A DNA stretch of 64,000 nucleotides, taken from contig JALMGJ010000015.1 in NCBI GenBank assembly GCA_023362775.1, forward strand, positions 10,313,501 to 10,377,500, in the 5' to 3' direction. The notes beneath the pieces were generated by a model. That model had not been told where the DNA came from. It did no database searches and worked only from the letters and a program-made list of their open reading frames with translations. The stretch comes from Charina bottae (lineage: Eukaryota; Chordata; Lepidosauria; Squamata; Charinaidae). Positions 21,180-31,962 of this stretch are shown piece after piece. The position numbers and the translations under genes were made by a program. Within the stretch, counting starts at the first letter, position 1. Each line of letters starts with the position of its first letter.

Positions 21180-21960
21180 TTGGGATGTTTATTTATTGAT
21201 TTGATTTGTATGGCTGTCCATCTTGCCACAGCAACACAGACTTTAAAAAATAATAGTAATAATATTTGAAATGCAACAATATGCTCAGCCTCAAATTTAC
21301 AACATTATATACCTAAATGACCCCATAGGCAATATCTACAATAACAATAAAAAACACAATACCTCATGGGCTCAGACTAACCTTCTGACCCCCACACTTG
21401 GGTGCACAACCAAGTCTTTAAGCTTTCAAAAAACGCAGCCCTGTCAGGGAAAGTTGAATCTTGGGGGGTATAATGTTCCAAAGGGCTGGTGCTGCAACTG
21501 AAAAGGCTCGATTTTTGGGCCCCACAAGGTGACTATCTTCAAGCAATGGGACCTGTACCATGCCTTTCCTATTGGACCTTGAGGGACAGGTAGAAATAAT
21601 TGGAGAGAGATGGTCCCAAAATAACCTGGCCCCATGCTATGTAGGGCTTTATAGGTAACAACCAGCACCTTGAATTTCACATGAAAACATATTGGAAACC
21701 AGTGCAACTTCTGAAGCAGAGGAGTAAAATGGATATACAGTGTGCTGATCTCTGCCTAAGCTGCTGTTTTCTAGACCAGCTGGAGCTTTCAGATAGTCTT
21801 CAAGGCCAGCCCCACATACAGCACATTGTAGTAATCCATTCAGGAGGTGACTAAGGCATGTGTGATTGTGAGCAGTGCCTCCCAGTCTAGGAAATGGTAC
21901 AAAGGATACAGAAGATGAAGTTGGGCAAAAGTTGAACTATGTGGACTGTAGTCTAGTCTA
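21180..21960 (-). mobile_element. Antisense L2-type LINE 3' end
   Basis: Minus-strand frame 21707-21444 includes HWFPICFHVKFKVLVVTYKA, matching HWVPVCFRVQFKVLVITFKA of the L2 copy at 8995. Further right, on the plus strand, GTAGTAATCCATTCAGGAGG is the antisense of the typical L2 region upstream of it. The tail lies at the left end (TTTATTTATTGATTTG). Confidence 0.72.
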
Positions 21961-22544
21961 GCAAAATGTATGCTCCAAAGGAGGATCTACTACTACTTTA
22001 AATCTTGTACAAATTATTGTGTGGTAAATGGGGGGGGGGGAATATATATATGAAAAAATGGAGAAAAATACACTTGAAATGCAAATGTTGGGAAATAGGG
22101 GATTTCAAATGAATATTTAAATGTTTTTTTAAAGCAATTTCTTGAGGAGAAGGAACAGTCTAGATTTCTTTTTAAACAGATTCTAAGATTATTGAGAAAA
22201 TTGGATGGCAGTGAATGGATTATGGTTTACGACCAGCTTCTGTGCATTGCAACTGATTCACAGAAGTATTTCTGGAGAGACTGTTTTTTTCTTGGCATGG
22301 TGATAATTTTAGGAAAAACTTCACCTCTATAATTCCCATGTGCTACTCTGCTATTAAAGTAATAGAATTAGGAGTAATGAAATGTTCAATATCCCTACAA
22401 GGGCCAGCAAATCCCAGCTTGTTAGTTAAAATCTATTCTGACATAATTTTTAAAAAGAAGCTTCAGATATAGCCATTAAAAAATATATAACACCATACTG
22501 GGGGAGAGGGGAAAAAAAGAGATTGCCAATAGAAGAGAATATCT
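21961..22544. other. No recognised feature
   Basis: A/T-rich with a G8-10 run near 22030; no element or coding signal recognised. Confidence 0.4.
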
Positions 22545-23000
22545 GTAGCCCAGGGTTGAACTGTGTAGTCCCAGGTGCTCTCTGAGCTTGGTTGTTTGAT
22601 TGCAGACATTTCATTACCCAACTAGCTAACATCATCAGTGCTGTTGAGTGTGGGGTTTGCTCCCTGTTTATATGCAGTAGCTTGTCCTGCCAGTGTTGGT
22701 GGGGGTGTGGTTTTCTCCTTGGTAGTTCCTTGATACAGGTATTGTTTTCTGCTTGATTGTTTGTCACCATGGTGGTTCCTTGATTAGAGTATTGTTTTCT
22801 GCTTGATTGTTTGTCTAGTGTTAATCCCTGCTTATCTGAGTGTAAGATGCTGGAGAGGATATGTTCTGGTCTTTTTGCTTCCTTCTTAGCTTTATTATTG
22901 TCTCTTTTGAATGGTGTGTGAATGTGGTTTATCTCTATGTGTCTATTGGTGGCTGATGTGTCTGAGTGCTAACCTTCCAGGAATTCCCTAGCATTTTTGG
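22545..23000 (-). mobile_element. Penelope-like element 3' region (probable)
   Basis: The minus strand reads CTGATGATGTTAGCTAGTTG, GGTAATGAAATGTCTGC and CCAAGCTCAGAGAGCACC, phrases I associate with 3' ends of reptilian Penelope-like elements, with a decayed frame including AREFLEG upstream. The plus-strand phrase TATTGTTTTCTGCTTGATTG occurs twice (about 22740 and 22788), a small tandem duplication. The BovB copy at 23017 begins just to its right. The assignment rests on recall of the family, not a search. Confidence 0.45.
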
Positions 23001-23102
23001 ATTTAGCTTGGTCTAAACTGCCTTGTCGTGGCGAAGGGGCTTGCGTAACTCAATGAAGTCAGGTCAAGAAGAACAGGTCATGACGGAGAGTTCTGACAAA
23101 AT

Positions 23103-24434
23103 GTGGTCCACTGGAGGAGGGAATGGCAAACCACTCCAGTATTCTTGCCAAGAAAACCCATGGACAGTATCAAAAGGCTAAAAGATATGACGACGGAAGA
23201 TGAGCCCCTCAGGTCGGAAGGTGTCCAAAATGCTACTGGGGAAGAGCGGAGGGCAATTCCGAGTAGCTCCAGAAAGAGTGAAACGGCTGGGCCAAAGCCG
23301 AAAGGACGCTCAGCTGTGGATGTGTCTGGAAGTGGAAGGAAAGTCCAATGCTGTAAAGAACAATATTGCATAGGAACCTGGAATGTAAGATCTATGAATC
23401 AAGGTAAGCTGGATGTGGTCAAACATGAGATGACAAGATTGAACATCGACATCTTGGGAATCAGTGAACTAAAATGGACAGGAATGGGCGAATTTAATTC
23501 AGGAGACCATTATATATACTACTGTGGGCAAGATACCCTTAGAAGAAATGGAGTAGCTCTCAAAGTCAGTAAAAGAGTGGGAAAGGCAGTACTGGGGTAC
23601 AACCTGAAAAACGACAGAATGCTTTCAGTTCAAATCCAAGGCAAACCATTCAACATCACAGTGATCCAAGTCTATGCCCCAACCACTGATGCCGAAGAAG
23701 CTGAAGTTGACCGGTTCTATGAAGACCTACAACACCTCCTAGAACTAACATCAAAAAAAGATGTCCTTTTCATCATAGGGGACTGGAATGCTAAAGTAGG
23801 AAGTGAAAAAATAACCAGAATAACAGGCAAGTTCGGCCTTGGAGTACAAAATGAAGCAGGGCAAAAGCTAATAGAGTTTTGTCAAGAGAACAGGCTGGTC
23901 ATAGCAAACACTCTTTTCCAACAACACAAGAGACGAATCTACACATGGACATCACCAGATGGTCAATACCGAAATCAGATTGATTATATACTTTGCAGCC
24001 AAAGATGGAGAAGCTCTATACAATCAGCAAAAACAAGACCTGGAGCTGACTGTGGCTCAGATCATGAGCTTCTTATCGCAAAATTTAGGCTTAAATTGAA
24101 GAACGTAGGGAAAACCACTAGACCACTCAGGTATGACCTAAATCATATCCCTTATGAATATACAGTGGAGGTGAGGAATAGATTTAAAGGATTAGATCTG
24201 GTAGACAGAGTGCCTGAAGAACTGTGGATGGAGGTTCGTAACATTGTACAGGAGGCAGCAACTAAAACCATCCCAAAGAAAAAGAAATGCAAGAAAGCAA
24301 AGTGGCTGACTGATGAGGCTTTACAAATAGCTGAGGAAAGAAGGGAAGCAAAAGGCAAGGGAGAAAGGGAAAGATATAACCAACTGAATGCAGATTTCCA
24401 GAGAACAGCAAGGAGAGATAAGGCGCCTTCTTAA
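23103..24434 (+). CDS. BovB apurinic-type endonuclease region and linker (ORF 5' part)
   Basis: 443 codons open. The endonuclease nicks target DNA to prime reverse transcription. After a basic, Ser-rich leader of about 80 residues come the exonuclease-endonuclease-phosphatase fold motifs: CIGTWNVRSMNQGKLDVV (about 88-105), LGISELKWTGMGEF, VYAPTTDAEEAEVDRFY, FIIGDWNAKVG and the C-terminal SDHELLIAKF. The linker begins near RFKGLDLVDRVPEELW, and KKKKCKKAKW may bind nucleic acid. Database proteins with this region are often named craniofacial development protein 2-like. The frame breaks at about 24426, where a short indel relative to the antisense copy ends the ORF early. The first ATG may not be the true start; MTTEDEPLRSEG nearby is an alternative. 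Confidence 0.88.
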   Translation: MVHWRREWQTTPVFLPRKPMDSIKRLKDMTTEDEPLRSEGVQNATGEERRAIPSSSRKSETAGPKPKGRSAVDVSGSGRKVQCCKEQYCIGTWNVRSMNQGKLDVVKHEMTRLNIDILGISELKWTGMGEFNSGDHYIYYCGQDTLRRNGVALKVSKRVGKAVLGYNLKNDRMLSVQIQGKPFNITVIQVYAPTTDAEEAEVDRFYEDLQHLLELTSKKDVLFIIGDWNAKVGSEKITRITGKFGLGVQNEAGQKLIEFCQENRLVIANTLFQQHKRRIYTWTSPDGQYRNQIDYILCSQRWRSSIQSAKTRPGADCGSDHELLIAKFRLKLKNVGKTTRPLRYDLNHIPYEYTVEVRNRFKGLDLVDRVPEELWMEVRNIVQEAATKTIPKKKKCKKAKWLTDEALQIAEERREAKGKGERERYNQLNADFQRTARRDKAPS

Positions 24435-24657
24435 ATGAACAGTGCAAAGAAATCGAGGAAAACAATAGAATGGGAAAACTAGAGATCTCTTCAAGAAAAT
24501 CGGAGATATCAAGGGAACCTTTTGTGCAAAGATGGGCATGATAAAGGACAAAAAAGGCAGGGACCTAACAGAAGCAGAAGAGATTAAGAAGAGGTGGCAA
24601 GAATACACAGAAGAACTATACAAGAAAGATCTTAATATCCCTGATAAATAAGATGGT

Positions 24658-26186
24658 GTGGTCACTGACCTTGAGCCGGACATCCTAGAGATTGAAGTCA
24701 AATGGGCCTTAGGAAGCATTACTAACAAGAAAGCTAGTGGAGAAGACAGTATCCCAGCTGAGCTATTTAAAATCCTAAAAGATGATGCTGTTAAAGTGCT
24801 GCACTCAATATGCCAACAAATTTGGAAACTCAACAGTGGCCACAGGATTGGAAAAGGTCAGTTTACATTCCAATTCCAAAGAAAGGCAATGCCAAAGAAT
24901 GTTCAAACTACCGTACAATTGCGCTCATTTCACATGCTAGCAAGGTTATGCTCAAAATCCTACAAGCTAGGCTTCAGCAGTATGTGAACCGAGAACTACC
25001 AGAAGTGCAAGCTCGGTTTCGAAGAGGCAGAGGAACTAGAGATCAGATTGCCAACATTCGCTGGATCATGGAAAAAGCAAGAGGGTTCCAGAAAAACATC
25101 TACTTCTGCTTCATTGACTACGCTAAAGCCTTTGACTGTGTAGATCACAACAAACTGTGGCAAAGTCTTAAAGAGATGGGAGTACCAGACCACCTTACCT
25201 GTCTCCTGAGAAACCTGCATGCGGGTCAAGAAGCAACAGTTAGAACCGGACATGGAACAACCGACTGGTTCAAAATTGGGAAAGGAGTACGACAAGGCTG
25301 TATATTATCACCGTGTTTATTTAACTTATATGCAGAATAAATCATGAGAAATGCCGGGCTGGATGAATCACAAGCCAGAGTTAAGATTGCTGGGAGAAAT
25401 ATCAACAACCTCAGATATGCAGACGATACCACCCTAATGGCAGAAAGTGAAGAGGAACTAAAGAGCCTCTTGATGAGTGTGAAAGAGGAGAGTGCAAAAG
25501 CTGGCTTGAAACTCAACATTAAAAAAACCCAGATCATGGCATCTGGTCCCATCACTTCCTGGCAAATAGAAGGGGAAGAAATGGAAGCAGTGACAGATTT
25601 TATTTTCTTGGGCTCCAAGATCACCGCAGATGGTGACTGCAGCCATGAAATTAAAAGATGCTTGCTCCTTGGGAGGAAAGCTATGGCAAACCTAGACAGC
25701 ATATTAAAAAGCAGAGACATCACCTTGCCGACAAAGGTCCGTATAATTAAAGCTATGGTTTTCCCAGTAGTAATGTATGGCTGTGAGAGTTGGACCATAA
25801 GGAAGGCTGAGCGCCAAAGAATTGATGCTTTCGAACTGTGGTGCTGGAGAAGACTCTTGAGAGTCCCTTGGACTGCAAGGAGGTCAAATCAGTCAATCCT
25901 AAAGGAAATCAACCCTGACTGCTCATTGGAAGGACAGATACTGAAGCTGAAGCTCAAATACTTTGGCCACCTAATGCGAAGAGAGGACTCACTGGAAAAG
26001 ACCCTGATGCTGGGAAAGACTGAAGGCAAAAGGAGAAGGGGACGGCAGAGGATGAGATGGTTAGATAGCATCACCAATGTAATGAACATGAATTTGAGTA
26101 AACTCCGGGAGACGGTGGAGGACAGGAAGGCCTGGCGTGCTATGGTCCATGAGGTCACGAAGAGTCGGTCACGACTAAACGACTGA
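24658..26186 (+). pseudogene. BovB reverse transcriptase, broken
   Basis: RT domain in three open pieces: 24658-24987, 24810-25340 and 25344-26186. Motifs: NKKASGEDSIPAELFK, PIPKKGNAKECSNYRTIAL, FIDYAKAFDCVDHNKLW, GVRQGCILSPCLFNLYAE, RYADDTTLMAESEEE (YADD about 25416) and the C-terminal YGCESWTIRKAERQ with LKYFGHLMRREDSLEK. Compared with the antisense copy: a one-base loss near 24836 shifts frame, TAA at 25338 replaces a sense codon, and TAA at about 24649 interrupts the linker. All catalytic residues remain, so decay is recent. Confidence 0.87.
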
Positions 26187-26833
26187 ACAACAACAACAAC
26201 AACAACAAACAAACAAGCTCAAAGAGCTCCAAAGACTACACAGAGAGAGATTGGCCTATCCAGCAATATTCCACATCTGTCTTGAACACTGAGCTCCCTT
26301 TTAGAAATTTACTAAGAAAAAAGTCCTTTTAACAGTAAATAAATAAATTGGCAAGGTAGTATTAGACTTCGCTGCTCACAAAGATGTTCTCCCCATCATT
26401 GAAAGCAAGAAATGCAAACGTTTTGAGAGAAAATAATTATACCTTGCTTTTCAATCTGAATAATCCTCAATCAACAAGCGAATTTTAGAAACCGAAGCAT
26501 CAGATCCAGAAGAAACCAGGTAGAGAGAAGGCAGATTTAAATAAACAGAAGCATGTTAAACCACCTGGATTTATATTTTTTACATGAACAGAAGTTCCTG
26601 TTATCACTGCTGCATAGAACCAGGGCACTGCACCACTTTACAGAGGTGCTTTGGAGGGATACTTTGATATCAAAACATCTGTTAGGCCATTTGGAAACAA
26701 AGGAATGGAGTGCTATTTAGAGTGGTGTTACTATCCCAACAGGATTTCAACTGCTAATTATAAATCACAAACTTTTGGGCAGAAGTTTCCATTTAAATGC
26801 TTTTCTTAAAAAAATTGTTTGTGTTAATTGAAA

Positions 26834-26857
26834 TACACACACACACACACACACACA
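26834..26857. repeat. (CA)n microsatellite
   Basis: About 12 AC units. Confidence 0.88.
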
Positions 26858-26992
26858 TTTATGAGGAAAAATAACAGAAGGAAAGAAAAGAACAGAAGGA
26901 AACTAAAAGAAACAAAAACATAAAGGACATATATCCACAGATACATATACAAATGTAAGTTTACCATATATGTATTACAACAAGGTGGGTAC

Positions 26993-27055
26993 CCACCGGA
27001 TGGCAGCAGTGACTTGGGGGGTGGGTGGTCATGTCTCTCTGCTGCCATCTGGTGG
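26993..27055. promoter_or_regulatory. Two convergent CTCF-like motifs
   Basis: Plus strand CCACCGGATGGCAGCA at 26993-27008 (one mismatch to the core consensus) and minus strand CCACCAGATGGCAGCA at 27040-27055 (full core match). They face each other 31 bp apart. The match is direct; binding is not shown. The pair could also be the arms of a small inverted repeat. Confidence 0.4.
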
Positions 27056-27175
27056 TCACCTGATTTATTTAAGCCCAGATTGGGCAATTTAATCAAAGGC
27101 AGAAATGTAGTTGTAACTCATTCCATGCAGAAAGTTCCAAGCCTGGAAAAGAGTATTTTGTTGCGTAATGAATCA

Positions 27176-27461
27176 TTGGAAGGACAGATGCTGAAGCTGA
27201 AGCTCAAATACTTTGGCCACCTAATGCGAAGAGAGGACTCACTGGAAAAGACCCTGATGCTGGGAAAGACTGAAGGCAAAAGGAGAAGGGGACAGCAGAG
27301 GATGAGATGGTTAGATAGCATCACCGATGTAATGAACATGAACTTGAGTAAACTCCGGGTGACAGTGGAGGACAGGAAGGCCTGGCGTGCTATGGTCCAT
27401 GAGGTCACGAAGAGTCGGACACGACTAAATGACTGAACAAACGACTGAACAACAAACAAAA
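27176..27461 (+). mobile_element. BovB 3' fragment with target duplication
   Basis: A 5'-truncated copy of the same subfamily as 23017-26210, nearly identical over ILKLKLKYFGHLMRREDSL-like coding sequence to the end AGTCGGACACGACTAAATGAC. Open frame to 27436. AATGAATCA flanks it at 27167-27175 and 27462-27470, a 9-bp target duplication. Confidence 0.9.
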
Positions 27462-27470
27462 AATGAATCA

Positions 27471-27950
27471 GGTGTCAAACTGAGAGAGACTCAGGATCAA
27501 GTATTCACTCAGACACTATCTATCCCCTATCTCCCAAGTTTATTTATTTATTTGTTTGTTTATTTAATTATTTAGGGCCACGCTAGGTGAAGGCTCTAGG
27601 GTAGCCAAGGGTGATTTTTGTCCCCCTTTAATGTATAGGGTTTGGGGTTGCTTTTAATGAAGGAAAAACAAAAGTGAATAAAACCTTGCCTGACAAATCC
27701 ACTCATATTTTGCTAGAACAAAGTTTGTACACAAGAGAAAGACCTCTGCCAAACCAGAAGCCAGCATGATTTGCCCATGGTTGAGACAGAACAACGTTGT
27801 ACTTTCAGAATTGTGTGGTTTGCTATTTTTTCATTGTCTCCAAACGTTAGATAGAATTCAGTCTGACTGCAATCTCCTCTTTAAGGAAAACTCTAACGTG
27901 CAAACTGATACCACCCCAACAAATGGAAAGTTCTGAACAAGTCAAAAGCT
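27471..27950. other. No recognised feature
   Basis: A TTTA/TTTG run at 27538-27573; otherwise unremarkable. Confidence 0.4.
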
Positions 27951-27961
27951 TTGACTCAATT

Positions 27962-28126
27962 TTGTCTGTAGCTTGAATCATGTCAACTGGATTTCTATTT
28001 TCTCAGTGGAAACGTTTCGCTCCTTATCCAAGGAGCTTCTTCAGTCTGAGCAAAGTTGGTAAGGGAATCCTAAATATGTTTCTAGGTAGCTGTGTGACCT
28101 TACACCTGGGGTCATGGTTATATTGA
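27962..28126. repeat. Left arm of 165-bp perfect inverted repeat
   Basis: Reverse complement is identical by eye to 28463-28627. A transcript across both would fold into a 165-bp stem with a loop of about 336 nt. Confidence 0.93.
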
Positions 28127-28135
28127 GATGTTATT

Positions 28136-28459
28136 TTAAGTCCTTTTATAATCTAAAGGAGAATCGTTAAGATCACCATGCTGCTGTTGAGCTTGTGAAA
28201 TGGTCTTAATCTTCCTAGGCACAGAAGACAATGTGGGGAGAAAGATGGGAGAAAGATTGTGCCTGAGGCCCCCACCTCTATTCAAAGAAGGATTTTCCAA
28301 GTTGGCATAAATGGATTCCTTGACCCCTCTCTCAAACCACCTATCTTCTCTGTCTAAAATGTGAACATTAATGTCCTCAAATGAGTGTCCTTTTTCCTTT
28401 AGATGAAGATAAACTGCTGACTCTGGTCCTGTGGTGTTACTTCTCCTGTGTTGGGCCAT
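28136..28459 (-). pseudogene. Penelope-like ORF C-terminus (GIY-YIG endonuclease region)
   Basis: 107 codons open, representing the end of the Penelope polyprotein in which a GIY-YIG endonuclease follows the RT. Visible motifs: YLHLKEKGHSFEDINVHILD, DREDRWFERGVKESIYANL and PSLNRGGGLRHNLSPIFLP; the RGVKE and SLNRGGGLR phrases are characteristic. The RT and the GIY-YIG N-terminal half are absent, so it is non-functional. The same segment recurs at 31508-31738 on the plus strand. Confidence 0.78.
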
Positions 28460-28462
28460 CCA

Positions 28463-28627
28463 TCAATATAACCATGACCCCAGGTGTAAGGTCACACAGC
28501 TACCTAGAAACATATTTAGGATTCCCTTACCAACTTTGCTCAGACTGAAGAAGCTCCTTGGATAAGGAGCGAAACGTTTCCACTGAGAAAATAGAAATCC
28601 AGTTGACATGATTCAAGCTACAGACAA
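28463..28627. repeat. Right arm of 165-bp perfect inverted repeat
   Basis: Pairs with 27962-28126; see that entry. Confidence 0.93.
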
Positions 28628-28675
28628 TTCCACCTGGATGACTGAGAACCTTCATAGACATCTTGACTCAATTTT

Positions 28676-29499
28676 ATGACATTTGGATTCATCCTAATAA
28701 TGGTATTTATTGCCCACTTAATGATTTTGGGGTTTTATTGTCCACCTGGACAACATGGCTACTTTTGTTATTATTGATTATTGCCAATGTATACTATTTT
28801 CTGTCCTTTTCTCTTCCTGCCTTTTCCCTTGAAAGAATGTACACAAAAAACAAATCTTGTTAGGAATTCAGAGTAAGAGGAAAGGAGACATTTCAAAGGA
28901 CATACTTGTAGATATTTATCTAATATACCCTGAGGATAATTATATCAGAAATCCACATAGGTCTAAAACTAAGCTGATTATGTTGCAGTAATGGAGCAGT
29001 AATTTTCTCTTTTCCCAATGATAGAAATGTTTATTGCCTTACTGTTTCAGAAATTGCATGATTATTCTAAAAGCCCTCAAACTATATATTTAGGGAGGGA
29101 AAGGCCGTTTTTTTTCTCTCCCCAAAACTGGAATATTATTTATTTGGGGGATGGGGAAATCAACCACTTCATTGTTTTATTTTGGCACACAGGATGTAGA
29201 TCTGTCAACTTTCAATTTCAAGGACAATACTGCTGTGAGCTTTTGATATAGTCTTACTTTACTAAACTTTATTTTTTGATGTGCCTTTGGGTGCAACATT
29301 AAACAGGAAAATGCCTTTATGTGCATATGGGTAAAGCACATCAACTCTAAAGCAATGTAATTGTCCAAGGGTACGCAACATTTTTGAAGTTGTGCTAAAG
29401 GATATTGCAGAAACTATTCAAAAATAGAATATGGCCTGCAATCTGTTTTCCAGCAGATCAGAAGTATTTCTCGATTGAGCTTGGAAATGGTTACTTGAC
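28676..29499. other. No recognised feature
   Basis: A/T-rich with no family resemblance in any frame. Confidence 0.4.
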
Positions 29500-29975
29500 A
29501 GAGTATTTATTTATTTGTTCTACTTCTATACCACTGAATCAATAAAGACTTATGATAGTTTATAAAACAAAGCAGCAAAACCATCCATAACAGGAAAAAA
29601 TCCATGCTAAATATAAATAAATTAAAACAACTAATAACTAATCAATATTACAACAATAGAGGGAAAAACTACAATAATAGTGGTAATGAAAAATAAATAA
29701 AACAGATAATAACCAAACCGAATAAAATAATATCAACAATTAAATCAATAAAAGTAATTCCAAGTGAAATAAAGGTGGTGTTAAGAGGTCCTTCAACCAA
29801 ATGCTCTTTGGGAACATTCAATTTTCAGTAGCTTTTTGAAAATTAAAAGGGATGGAACAAGCCTTTATTCTAAGGTGAGGGTATTCTACAAAGCTGGAGC
29901 AGCAACAGATCCTCCTGGCCTCTTTTTCCCTTACTGCAAAAAACCTAAAGTATGACCCAAACCTTCTTTGGGGAA
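29500..29975 (-). mobile_element. Decayed antisense L2-type 3' end
   Basis: Left end TTTATTTATTTGTTCTACTTC, an A-rich middle (antisense 3' UTR), then GTATTCTACAAAGCTGGAGCA. This is the same order as the antisense L2 ends at 21180 and 49473 (compare GGTTCCACAGGGTGGGAGCA). No open frame remains. Confidence 0.5.
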
Positions 29976-31495
29976 GAAGAGTTGATTTCCAAGCTCATGT
30001 TGCTCAGTTCTCCTCTCATGAAAGAAAGGCACCCCATAGTTAACTAGATGTAAAAGTCCCAACTTTATTGATGAAAAAGACTGACTATGAGTTTAATGTC
30101 CTGTAATGCTAAAAAAGATTCACCTTGGAAATCTTTACAAGAGTTACATGAGTCCTTGTTTTCATAGGTATTCCATTAATGAAGAGAATGCATCCATGTG
30201 GTTGCACATCAGAGTTCAACTTTGTAATTGCTAAGGTAAGAACATGAAAATCATTGTTCGAGCAGGTCAAATGGCTGTTTAGCCCAAGAAAGCATGACTA
30301 CTGGAAACCCCTGGTCTTAAAAAAACTCAATTAAGATCCACTTTCTGATTAACATGACTATGCTTGTTTGTCCGAACGTTGGTCTCTTTTTATGAGTTAG
30401 TATACATACAGTTCCAGGTGACTCTGTGGCAGGTTAGTTTGATACAACTGTGTGACCTTGCTTTGTGTTTGGTCCTTTAGCTTAATTTAAAGCCTCCTGT
30501 CTTTGATGGATACCATAATTCAATTTGTTGCACAATATTATGAGTCCTTGTTCTATATCTGTTGCTACTATATACAATCATGGCATCTTCTGCTTGGCCT
30601 ATGCCTGTATGTTTTCAGTTCCTTTGGATTTCACAATCTATAAACGTTTTGCTTTGCATTGCCCTTGTGATTGGCAATACAAATTAAAGTGCATAGACCT
30701 CATGATCAACACCCACATGTTCTTGTGTTAATGGCTCCTATCCTGAGCACATCCTGTATTTTAAAACCAGTTGCAATAAGTCAAATAGGTACTGATAAGG
30801 GCAATTTTTAGATATATAAGCACTACTCTGAGACTCATTGGGGTCCACCTATCCTGCCTAGGACCCAGTATGGAGGTGTTCTCCTAATGTGTACTGTTGG
30901 ATGTCTTTCAGCTATAATTATTTGTTACAAAGAAATGTATCAACCTGTATAGAATCTAAATTCTCAGTGTAAGATTTTCTATATTAATCAGTATAGGTTT
31001 TATGAGGTGACTATTATTGTTTGTGGTAAAGAATGTTTTGTTAAGCATATTAACATTCAGCAAATGTATATAGCATACTTATCTGCTTCCTGAAGCCACA
31101 GTTTTTGGCCAAAACCAAGCTGATAGATAGTTAATAAGAAAACTGTCATTTATGTTTAAATCTGAAACTCTCAAATGCATCTTGGAGATAACCAGTATCT
31201 TGAAAGTTCACAAGTGGACATGTAGTGATAGCTCTCTTCCACTGTTCCTCTCTAGCAAATGGTATTTAAGGTATTTAAGGCATGATCTAATTCTGAAGGC
31301 AATATATAACCATCAAGGATAAGCAAGAGAAAGAAAGAGAAGATTCCCTTATTTTATTTTCTATCAAAATAACACAGACACATCCCATGAAATGTCTGTT
31401 ATCTCCCCATAAATTTGATGACTTCCCCTTCCATTTTTCAAGATATGAATGGCTCTATACAAGTAGGAAATGGAATTTCAACACAGTTGGAATTT
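29976..31495. other. No recognised feature
   Basis: Unique-looking A/T-rich sequence. GGTATTTAAGGTATTTAAGG at about 31260 is a minor direct repeat. Confidence 0.4.
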
Positions 31496-31506
31496 AGACC
31501 CAGAAG

Positions 31507-31951
31507 GAATCTAAAGGAAAAAGGACACTCATTTGAGGACATTAATGTTCACATTTTAGACAGGGAAGATAAGTGGTTTGAAATGGTCAAGGAATCCATT
31601 TATGCCAACTTTGAAAATCCTTCTTTGAATAGAGGTGGGGGCCTCAGGCACAATCTTTCCCCTATTTTCCTTCCTGCTTTGTCTTCTGTGCCTAGGAAGA
31701 TTAAGACCATTTCGCAATCTCAACAACAGCCCAGGTAATCTTAACGATCCTCCTTTGGATGATAAAGGGACTTAGAAATAAACATCTCAAATAACCATGA
31801 CCTAGCCTCAGGTGCAAGGTCACACAGCCATCCTAGAAACATATTTAAGGATTCCCTTACAAACTTTGCTCAGACTGAAGAAGCTTCTTGGATAATGAGC
31901 GAAACGTTTCCACTGAGAAAATAGAAATCCAGTTGACTTGATTCAAGCTAC
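31507..31951 (+). mobile_element. Penelope-like element, 5'-truncated
   Basis: Sense-strand relative of the element at 27964-28662, without the inverted arm. AGACCCAGAAG flanks it at 31496-31506 and 31952-31962 (11-bp target duplication). It contains the ORF end and the 3' region GCTCAGACTGAAGAAGCTTC..GCGAAACGTTTCC. Confidence 0.83.
31508..31738 (+). pseudogene. Penelope-like ORF C-terminus (GIY-YIG region)
   Basis: The element part of a frame open at 31415-31738: KEKGHSFEDINVHILDREDK, then ESIYANFENPSLNRGGGLRH and NLSPIFLPALSSVPRK. Compared with the minus-strand copy, one or two residues are missing before ESIYAN. Residues upstream of 31508 are flanking DNA. Non-functional fragment. Confidence 0.76.
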
Positions 31952-31962
31952 AGACCCAGAAG

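Larger units (their letters stand above)
23017..26210 (+). mobile_element. RTE-BovB LINE, nearly full length
   Basis: About 3.2 kb from the 5' sequence ACTGCCTTGTCGTGGCGAAG to the 3' end AGTCGGTCACGACTAAACG followed by (CAA)n. Its 5' end matches the antisense copy ending at 54575, so it is close to complete. The endonuclease frame is open; the RT frame is broken in several places. No convincing target duplication was found; the left flank appears to be a Penelope-like fragment. BovB is known for patchy distribution across squamates and ruminants, attributed to horizontal transfer. Confidence 0.92.
26211..27166. other. Non-coding interval
   Basis: Contains a CA microsatellite (26834-26857) and a pair of facing CTCF-like motifs (26993-27055). 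No gene recognised. Confidence 0.45.
27964..28662 (-). mobile_element. Penelope-like element with inverted end copy
   Basis: Insertion flanked by TTGACTCAATTTT at 27951-27963 and 28663-28675 (13-bp target duplication). On the minus strand the order is: inverted copy of the 3' end, the last part of the ORF (GIY-YIG region), then the normal 3' end with GAAGAAGCTCCTTGGATAAG and GCGAAACGTTTCC. Arms at 27962-28126 and 28463-28627 are identical over 165 bp in opposite orientation. About 35 bp more of the 3' terminus is present on the right arm only. Inverted terminal copies are a known habit of Penelope-like elements. Confidence 0.82.

Noticed and set aside
23000..26225. Target duplication for the nearly full-length BovB
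   Set aside because: Only AGCT-like 4-bp agreement could be found between the flanks; not enough to call.
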